DNA of 64,000 nt, from the NCBI GenBank assembly GCA_934589155.1, contig CAKTNP010000007.1, forward strand, positions 1 through 64,000, in the 5' to 3' direction. A program made the position numbers and the translations under genes. Source of the stretch: an uncultured Oscillospiraceae bacterium. GTDB taxonomy: Bacteria; Bacillota; Clostridia; Oscillospirales; Oscillospiraceae. The notes below the pieces were generated by a model. It was given only the letters and a program-made list of their open reading frames with translations, did not search any database and was not told the origin of the DNA. Shown here in pieces: positions 1 to 6,900 of the stretch (positions are counted from its first letter, which is position 1; each line of letters begins with the position of its first letter).

Positions 1-61
1 ATTCTGCGTAAGGGATGATATTGGAAGTTACATCCGAACCGTGTATCACATGGTAAGCCAT

Positions 62-107
62 ACTCCTAAGCGGAAGGTCGGGGATTCGAATTCCTTCTGG
101 CGCGCCA
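62..107 (+). tRNA. 3' half of tRNA-Arg(CCT), probable attachment site
   Basis: The segment has anticodon loop CTCCTAA (63-69, anticodon CCT), anticodon 3' arm GCGGA, a five-base variable loop, T-arm GGGGA-TTCGAAT-TCCTT (80-96), acceptor 3' strand CTGGCGC, discriminator G and CCA (105-107). This fits the 3' half of a tRNA-Arg(CCU). The bases just upstream (CCATA) do not pair with GCGGA, and no GCGCCAG acceptor 5' strand lies within the 61 bases present, so the 5' half is missing. Tyrosine integrases commonly recombine at the 3' half of tRNA genes, so this is probably the distal att repeat of an element to the left. An intron in the anticodon loop is a less likely alternative. Confidence 0.65.
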
Positions 108-112
108 CAAAC

Positions 113-155
113 AACGCCGAAAGCCCATGTTTTCCGGGGCTTTCGGCGTTTTATC
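113..155 (+). terminator. Rho-independent terminator of the tRNA-Arg remnant
   Basis: A 14-bp perfect stem (113-126 with 137-150) closes a 10-base loop and runs into a T-rich tract. It lies five bases after the CCA end, where a tRNA terminator is expected. Confidence 0.9.
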
Positions 156-263
156 TTTGCGCCCTCAGCCTGCCCACACCCGGATCCCCATCCTTGACGA
201 AAATGGTTCGGTTGTAGTAAAAAAAATATATATGCAGGAAATATGCTTACTGGAGTTGGACAC

Positions 264-636
264 GTGAAAAAGATAGAAACGTTCCTCGCCGCCAGCCGGC
301 GGACCGTCCCGGTTTTCTTTTATGTGGCGGTGCCGCTTCTGCTGAGAAAATCTGGGCTTCCCTATACATGGATTTTGCCGCCGGTTTTGCTCCTCCTTTT
401 GGGGTACTGGCTGATCCGGCGAAAGTTTTACCGAGAATCGGGATCCACCGGAAAATATGGTGGAATCCCTGCTGGAAAGCGGTGCGGAGGCGGTCCCATC
501 GCCGCTTCTGAATGAAAACGACATGATCCAGGCGAGACTGCACCATGAGATCTACCTGACGGATGCCAGAAAGGCCCCGCCGGAAAAGTGGAAAACGGTG
601 ATTCGGCATCCCATCCGGAAGATCCAAGAAATTTAG
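264..636 (+). pseudogene. Small membrane protein, frameshifted
   Basis: A GTG at 264 with Shine-Dalgarno TGGAG (251-255) opens a frame with two hydrophobic helices (around TVPVFFYVAVPLLL and YTWILPPVLLLLLGYWLI). Near position 420 this frame loses protein-like character. The +1 frame instead reads on as a charged tail (ESFTENRDPPENMVESLLE..., ending KIQEI) to a TAG at 634-636. Both parts look protein-like, so a single-base indel, real or a sequencing error, is the simplest reading. A full protein would have about 124 residues. The family is not recognised. Two overlapping genes are possible but less likely. Confidence 0.45.
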
Positions 637-720
637 TCCCCGGCACCATCGGCCGGGGCAGTGATAAATGTGACTTTTATTTTTACCGGAATTAGTTCGC
701 CTTTTAATGAAATACGCCGC

Positions 721-763
721 AAAACAGCCGCCTGGTTTTCACGACCGGGCGGCTGTTTTCGCT
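721..763. terminator. Bidirectional-looking terminator hairpin
   Basis: AAAACAGCCGCC (721-732) pairs with GGCGGCTGTTTT (748-759). The A and T runs on the two sides allow termination in either direction. It lies about 85 bp after the frameshifted gene. Confidence 0.7.
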
Positions 764-1027
764 TGAAAAGGGCCGCCTTCACCGGCCACAGACCCTTTTC
801 TTCCGGGGCCTGCGGCTTTTTGTGTGGCATGTTGTGGATAAATGTGGACGCTTCCGCCGTCCGAATGGACGGGACGCGGTGTTTGTCCACGTAAAACGGA
901 CATTTTGCGTATTCCACATGGGGCTTTGGAAGAAATTCTCCATAGATGAAGGAACTGCAATAAAAATATGTTTGCGAATTGTGTTAAAATCAAATTACTT
1001 TTTTGATTTTCCTACAATAAAAATTAG

Positions 1028-1056
1028 TTGCAAATATCTATAAAACGTGTTAGAAT
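1028..1056 (+). promoter_or_regulatory. Sigma-A-type promoter of the polysaccharide locus
   Basis: TTGCAA (1028-1033), 17-base spacer, TAGAAT (1051-1056), in locally A+T-rich DNA. It is the only good promoter seen upstream of the first glycosyltransferase and probably drives the start of the long operon. It leaves a leader of about 190 bases if the GTG at 1258 is the start. Confidence 0.6.
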
Positions 1057-1257
1057 CGTAGACATTAAAATTTTATGGACTTAGAAAAATGCTGCGGTAT
1101 CAAGAAATAGGAAATGGAAATTTTCGCAAGCCAAGAAAAACAAACCGGATTTCACCTGCTTCTTTTTGATTCATATAGAAAGGCGTTTGTTTTTTCGGAT
1201 ACCACTATAGAACTGCGGCTGGAAAACGAACTTTTGAGAGGGATTGGACGTGAGGAT

Positions 1258-2505
1258 GTGAAGATACTGGTGGTGTGTCAGCATTACTGGCCGGAGCCCT
1301 ATCCCTTGTCCGATGCCTGCGAGGAGCTGGCCCGCCGGGGCCATTCGGTCCACGTGATCACCGGCGTTCCCAACTATCCCATGGGACTCATCTACCCGGA
1401 ATACACCCGGGGCCGGAACCGGGAGCAGCAGCGGGCCGGTGTCCGCATTACCCGTACCTTTACCATTGGCCGCCGGAACAACGTGTTTTTCCGGCTTTTG
1501 AATTATGTGAGCTTTGCTCTGTCCTCCACCTGGTATGCCCGGCGCTTAAAGGAGGAGTACGACATCGTTTTCACCAACCAGACCTCCCCGGTGCTCATGT
1601 CCTCGGCGGCCCTGGCCTACGGGAAGAAGCACGGGGCCCGGGTGGTCCTGTACTGCATGGACCTGTGGCCCGCCAGCCTGGCCGCCGGCGGCATCCGGCG
1701 GGATTCTGTTATCTACCGGATCTTTGAGAAGATCTCCGCCCGCATTTACCGGGGGGCGGACCGGATCCTCATCTCCTCCGAGTCCTTCCGGGACTATTTG
1801 AAGCAGGAATTCGGCATTCCGGAGGATCGGATCCGTTACCATCCCCAGTACACCGAGATCTCCTTCCGGGCGCCCCGGCCCGCCGCACCTAAGACCACGG
1901 TGGACCTGATGTTCGCCGGGAACGTGGGGGCGGCCCAGAGCATCCCCACGGTGTTGAAAGCGGCCCGGCTTCTGGAGGAGCGGCGGGAGCTGCGGTGGCA
2001 CATTCTGGGGGACGGCTCCGAGCTGGAGCGGTGCAGGGACCTGGCCAAAAAGCTGGGCCTTACCAACGTGATCTTCTACGGCAGGAAGGACCCCTCCGAA
2101 ATGCCGGAGTATTTTGCCATGGCCGACGCCATGCTGTTGACCCTGACGGCGGATCCCCTGATCTCCCTGACCCTGCCGGGAAAGGCCCAGGCCTATCTGG
2201 CGGCGGGCAAGCCCATCATCGGCGCCGCCGACGGGGAGATCCCGGCCATGATCCGGAAAAGCGGCTGCGGCTTCTGCGCCGGGGCCGAGGACGAGGCGGG
2301 CCTGGCTCGGGCCGTTCTGGCCTTCCTGGACTGTCCGGATAAGGCCCGGCTGGGCGAAAACGGCAGGCGTTATTATGAGGCCCACTTCTCCAGAGCCCGG
2401 TTCATGGACCGGCTGGAGGCGGAGCTGACGGCCCAGGCGGAGCAGGAGAAGGCGGAGCGGCTGGCGGCGCCCCGGACGGAGGCCGCCCTCCCCCTGTGCC
2501 GGTGA
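1258..2505 (+). CDS. GT4-family glycosyltransferase (WbuB-like)
   Basis: This is a cytoplasmic GT-B glycosyltransferase that would add one sugar to the lipid-linked repeat unit. The N-terminus KILVVCQHYWPEP, followed by a glycine-rich VITGVPNYP segment and YCMDLWPASL, is typical of WbuB-like GT4 enzymes acting on amino sugars. The C-terminal half carries the nucleotide-sugar domain (LMFAGNVGAAQSIPT, then LPGKAQAYLAAGKPII). The frame is open to an ATG at 1114, but homology-like sequence begins at GTG 1258, giving 415 residues. No well-spaced ribosome-binding site marks either start. It is the first gene of the locus. Donor and acceptor sugars are unknown. Confidence 0.85.
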   Translation: MKILVVCQHYWPEPYPLSDACEELARRGHSVHVITGVPNYPMGLIYPEYTRGRNREQQRAGVRITRTFTIGRRNNVFFRLLNYVSFALSSTWYARRLKEEYDIVFTNQTSPVLMSSAALAYGKKHGARVVLYCMDLWPASLAAGGIRRDSVIYRIFEKISARIYRGADRILISSESFRDYLKQEFGIPEDRIRYHPQYTEISFRAPRPAAPKTTVDLMFAGNVGAAQSIPTVLKAARLLEERRELRWHILGDGSELERCRDLAKKLGLTNVIFYGRKDPSEMPEYFAMADAMLLTLTADPLISLTLPGKAQAYLAAGKPIIGAADGEIPAMIRKSGCGFCAGAEDEAGLARAVLAFLDCPDKARLGENGRRYYEAHFSRARFMDRLEAELTAQAEQEKAERLAAPRTEAALPLCR

Positions 2506-2566
2506 GGACCGCCGCTTCGGGGCCTTCCGCCCCCAACCATGATAGAACGGAGGCGGCCCCTATTTT

Positions 2567-3772
2567 ATGAGAGTTTTGATGATCAACTGCGTCTGCGGGG
2601 TCAAGAGCACGGGCCGGATCTGTACCGACCTGGCGGAGGAACTGCAGAAAAGGGGACACACCGTCAGGATCGCCTATGGCCGGGATGCCGTCCCCCGGCA
2701 GTATGCCCCCATTTCCTACAAGATCGGCACCCCACTGGACACCGCCCTGCACGGGGTCCGCGCCAGGCTGGGGGATGCCGCGGGCTGGGGCAGCCGGGCC
2801 GCCACGGAGCGGTTTCTGGCCTGGGTCCGGGAGTATGACCCGGATATGATCCATTTGCATAACCTCCATGGCTACTATATTAATATAGAGCTTTTGTTCC
2901 GGTATCTCCGGCAGTCCGGAAAACCGGTGATCTGGACCCTGCACGACTGCTGGCCCTTTACGGGCCACTGCGCCCACTTCGACGCGGCGGGCTGCGGCCG
3001 GTGGAAGACCCAATGCGGCTCCTGCCCCCAGCGGGGGACCTACCCCGCCAGCCTGTTTCTGGACCGCAGCGCCGAGAATTTTCGGCGGAAGCGGGCGGCC
3101 TTCACCGGCCTGCCCCGAATGACCCTGGTGGCCCCTTCCGCCTGGCTGGCCGGCCGGGTCCGGGATTCCTTCCTGGGGGAGTACCCCGTCCGGGTGATCC
3201 CCAACGGCATCGACCTGGACCGGTTCCGCCCCGTCCCGCCCCTTCCGGAAATGGAGGCGCTCCGGGGGAAAAAGGTCGTCCTGGGCGTGGCCAGCGCCTG
3301 GAGCGGCCATAAGGGCCTGGATACCTTCCTGCGCCTGGCCCGTGCCCTGGACGAGGATTACCGGGTGGTCCTGGTGGGCCTGACCCGGCGGCAGATGGCC
3401 CGCCTGCCCCGGGGTGTGACCGGGGCCCCCTGCACGGACTCCCCCGAGGCTCTGGCGGCCTGGTATTCCCGGGCCGATGTGTTCGTCAACGCCAGCCTGG
3501 AGGAGACCATGGGCATGACCTCCGTGGAGGCCGCCGCCTGCGGCGCCCCCGTCCTCTGCCTGAACGCCACGGCCCTGCCCGAGATTGCCCAGGCCCTGGG
3601 CGGCACCGTAGTGGAGCCCGGAGACTTTCCGGCTCTGTGCCGGGCGGTCCGGGCCCTGGCCGCCGGGCCCCGCCCCGGCCGGGATCCCCGGGTGGAGCGG
3701 TATTCCAGGCAGGCCATGCTGGACCGCTACCTGAAATTGTATCTCCCCGGAGAGGCCTGCGAAGCCCCCTAA
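2567..3772 (+). CDS. GT4-family glycosyltransferase
   Basis: 401 residues. The two-domain GT-B layout is clear: N-terminal MRVLMINCVCGVKSTGRI, then MIHLHNLHGYYIN and WTLHDCWPFTGHC, the latter typical of a GT4 subgroup in exopolysaccharide loci. The C-terminal donor domain has VIPNGIDLDRFRP, a SGHKGLDTF segment and the E-x7-E region ASLEETMGMTSVEAAACG. Cys-rich segment CGRWKTQCGSCPQ sits between the domains. The gene at 12338-13555 is a close paralogue with the same signatures. It starts 61 bp after the previous gene in the same operon. Sugar specificity cannot be read from sequence. Confidence 0.88.
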   Translation: MRVLMINCVCGVKSTGRICTDLAEELQKRGHTVRIAYGRDAVPRQYAPISYKIGTPLDTALHGVRARLGDAAGWGSRAATERFLAWVREYDPDMIHLHNLHGYYINIELLFRYLRQSGKPVIWTLHDCWPFTGHCAHFDAAGCGRWKTQCGSCPQRGTYPASLFLDRSAENFRRKRAAFTGLPRMTLVAPSAWLAGRVRDSFLGEYPVRVIPNGIDLDRFRPVPPLPEMEALRGKKVVLGVASAWSGHKGLDTFLRLARALDEDYRVVLVGLTRRQMARLPRGVTGAPCTDSPEALAAWYSRADVFVNASLEETMGMTSVEAAACGAPVLCLNATALPEIAQALGGTVVEPGDFPALCRAVRALAAGPRPGRDPRVERYSRQAMLDRYLKLYLPGEACEAP

Positions 3773-3903
3773 GCCCCGCCGTCCTCTCCGTACCCCCCTT
3801 CGGGGGAAAGCATTCAGACCGTTTTAGGAGGTGTTCGCCGCTGCCCTGTGGGGACCCCGTCCCCTTCGCATCACAAAAAGACAACACATTGAGGAGGTAC
3901 TGT

Positions 3904-6900
3904 ATGAAGAAAACAAGAAGAGTCCTGTCTCTGCTGCTGTGCGCCGCGCTGATCTTTGCCCTGATCCCCGCGGTCCCCGCCGCGGCCGCGGACGGGCAGT
4001 TCACCCAGTCCCGTCTGACGGTGGCCGCGGAGAAGAGCTCCGCCCTGGCCCCCGGCGTGAGGGAGGACGCCTACACGGTCTACGACAGAAACGGCGACCA
4101 GGTCAAAATGTGGGTCACCACGGCGGACCCCACCCTGGACACCGTGAAGCTGTTCGCGTCCTATAAGAACATGGACCCCACCAACTACGGCATGTCCAAG
4201 CTGACCGAGCAGGTGGCGTCCTTCAACGAGAAGTCCAACGCCGGCGATGCCTATTATCAGGGCACCGTGGTGGCGGGCATCAACGCTTCCTACTATAACA
4301 TGATCAACGGCAAGCCCACCGGCGCCTTCGTCATGAACGGCGTGGACGTGACCACGGAGGCCGAGGGCAATCAGTACGGCTACTTCGCCCTCATGAAGGA
4401 CGGCTCCGTGAAGATCGGCAAGCCCGGCGAGTATTCCTCCGATAAGGGCAGCATCCAGGAGGCCATCGGCATTTACAGAATGTTGGTGGTGGACGGCGCC
4501 ATCTGCGCGAATCTGGACGACGCCACCAAGTATCCCCGGCAGACCATCGGCATCACCGCCGACGGCAAGGTCGTCCTTATGACCGCCGACGGCAACCAGG
4601 AGCCCAGATCCATCGGCCTGACCCTCCGGGAGCAGGCCCAGGTCATGCTGGACCTTGGCTGTGTGGCCGCGGGCCACCTGGACGGCGGCGGCTCCTGCAC
4701 CTACGGCGCCAGAGCCGAGGGCACCAGCGGCTTTGCCCTGGTGAACAGCCCCTCCGACGGCTCCGAGCGTTCCATTTCCAACGGCTTCCTCATCGTCTCC
4801 ACCGCGGTGTCCGACGGCGTTTTTGCCAACGCGGCCCTGACCGCCGAGCACAGCTACGTGACCCCCGGCTCCGCCGTTGCGGTCTCCGCCGTGGGCACGG
4901 ATAAGGCCGGCGCTCCCGCCGAGATTCCTGACGATGTGACCTGGACCCTGGAGAATTCCGAACTGGGCACGGTCCGGGACGGCGTGTTCCGGTCCAACGG
5001 CACTGTGGGCGACGCCAGGGTCCAAATGGTCTATAACGGCGCCGTGGTGGGCGAGACCACCGTTCACGTGGTGATCCCCGACGCCATCCGTTTCACCAGC
5101 CAGACCATCACCATCCCCTACGGCAAGACCGCCAAGCTGGAGATCGCCGCCACCTACGGCGCCAGCGATGTGGCCACCAAGGAGGACGACTTCGTCCTGA
5201 CCCTGAGCAACCCCGCCATCGGCACGCTGGAGGGCCTGACCTTCACCGCCGCCGAGGAGGGGACCGAGGCCTATTCCAGCACCCTGACGGCGGCCCTGGC
5301 CGCGGATCCCACCCTGACCGCCACGGCTCAGATCGTCCTGGACAAGGGTTCCGAGGTGGTCGTGGACTTCGAGGACGGCACGGACAACGGCTTTGGCCTG
5401 TCCTATAAGGACTATAACTACTACCTGCCCCGGAGCGAGGTCCGGGTGGTCACCGCCGAGGACGGCCAGGTCCACAGCGGCAAGTACGCCCTGGCTCTGA
5501 ACATCGACTACTCCAACTCCCTGGAATCCGGCTATCAGATGATCTCCCTGTACCAGAAGAAGCAGGATTACAACGGCGTGGGCGCCAAGCGCCTGGGCAT
5601 GTGGATGTACATCCCCGACGAGTACGTGGGCCTTTGGGGCAGATGGATGGTTCCCCCCATCGACAGCGTCAGCGACACCGGCGAGATCACCTACGGTTCC
5701 ACCATCACCGGCGGGATCTTTGACGGCGTCTCCGCCGCCACCGGCATCGTCTATACCTTCAACGAGTCCGGCTGGCACTATGTGTCCATCGACACCAGTA
5801 AGTATGCCGGCGCTGCCATGCTGGACGGATACTACTGCTTCCAGTTCTACATTTCCGACCGTGACGGCGCGAACTTCGGCTATTATTTCAAGAACCAGCA
5901 CAACGTCAACGGCAACTTCACCGTTTACATCGACGACATCACCTTCGACTACTCCACGGTGGTGGAGGATCGGGAGGCTCCCGTGTTCGGGGACATGACC
6001 TACGCCACCCCCGCCATGTCCGACGCTCTGGTTCTGAAGGACGGGGCCACCGTCAACTCCGGCGCCATCGACTTCGCCGCCGCCGTAGCGGACAACACCC
6101 AGAAGGACAACGATACCGGCATCGACCCCACTACGGCCAAGGCCTATGTGGACGGAAACGAGGTCCCTGCCACCTATGCCAACGGCAAGATCGCTCTGAA
6201 CAGCAGCGCCTCCTTTACGGCGGGCAAGCACACCGTGAAGCTGTCCATCCGCGATAAGCAGGGCAACTACGCCAGCCTCATCCGGACCTTTACGGTGGAG
6301 GCGGACAAGGCCCAGCCCATCCGGGTGGCCGCCCATGATCCCGGCGCGGACCGGGTGCTCCTGGGTTCCGTCCAGTATATGGATGTGATCGCCGCCAATA
6401 TTGATAAGATCCAGTCCGTCACCACGACCCTGGACCTGGATAACATGAGCGACTGGCAGCTGGATCATATGATCCCCGCCGACGGCTTCACCGTGACCTA
6501 CTCCCTGCAGAAGGACGAGAACATCGCCACCCTGGAGATCACCCGCACCGGCGAGAATACCCAGACCGGCGAGGCTCCTCTGGTGTCCGTCCCCGTCCGG
6601 GCCTGGTTCCTGGAGAACAGCGACAAGGTCAATCCCTCCAGCAACAAGGAGTGGACCCTGGCCCAGTTCTTCGCCGGCAAGGAGTTCTGGCCCATCGCCA
6701 TTGACCTGCAGGTGGACCGGGGCCTTGTGACCTATACCGACGGCACCACCGACACCTTTACGGGAGACGGCGTCCTGATCTGGACGGAAATGTGGGCCAA
6801 TTACGGCAACATGACCGCCACCCAGGAGGGCAAGGATTACCTCAAGAGCTGGAACGGCGGCCACACCCACAGCCCCGAGGCGGTGGCGGATCTGGCTCCC

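Larger units (their letters stand above)
637..1257. other. Non-coding stretch before the polysaccharide locus
   Basis: Apart from the hairpin at 721-763 and the promoter at 1028-1056, no convincing gene is seen. The ORFs here (for example 822-1043) have no ribosome-binding site and unprotein-like composition. From about 950 the DNA becomes A+T-rich, as expected of a promoter region. A single DnaA-box-like TGTGGATAA lies at 833-841. Confidence 0.6.

Noticed and set aside
1..61. Group I or II intron end interrupting the tRNA-Arg anticodon loop
   Set aside because: No convincing intron core or domain V motif is visible in the 61 bases available. An att repeat is simpler, but the window edge prevents certainty.
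833..841. DnaA-box-like TGTGGATAA, considered as part of an origin
   Set aside because: Only one good box is present, without a cluster, dnaA or dnaN nearby.
822..1043. 73-codon ORF before the capsule locus
   Set aside because: No ribosome-binding site, and it runs through the A+T-rich promoter region; the translation is not protein-like.
3637..3903. Upstream extension of the giant LRR protein frame
   Set aside because: It overlaps the previous glycosyltransferase, lacks a start signal, and the signal peptide begins at ATG 3904 after GAGGAGG.
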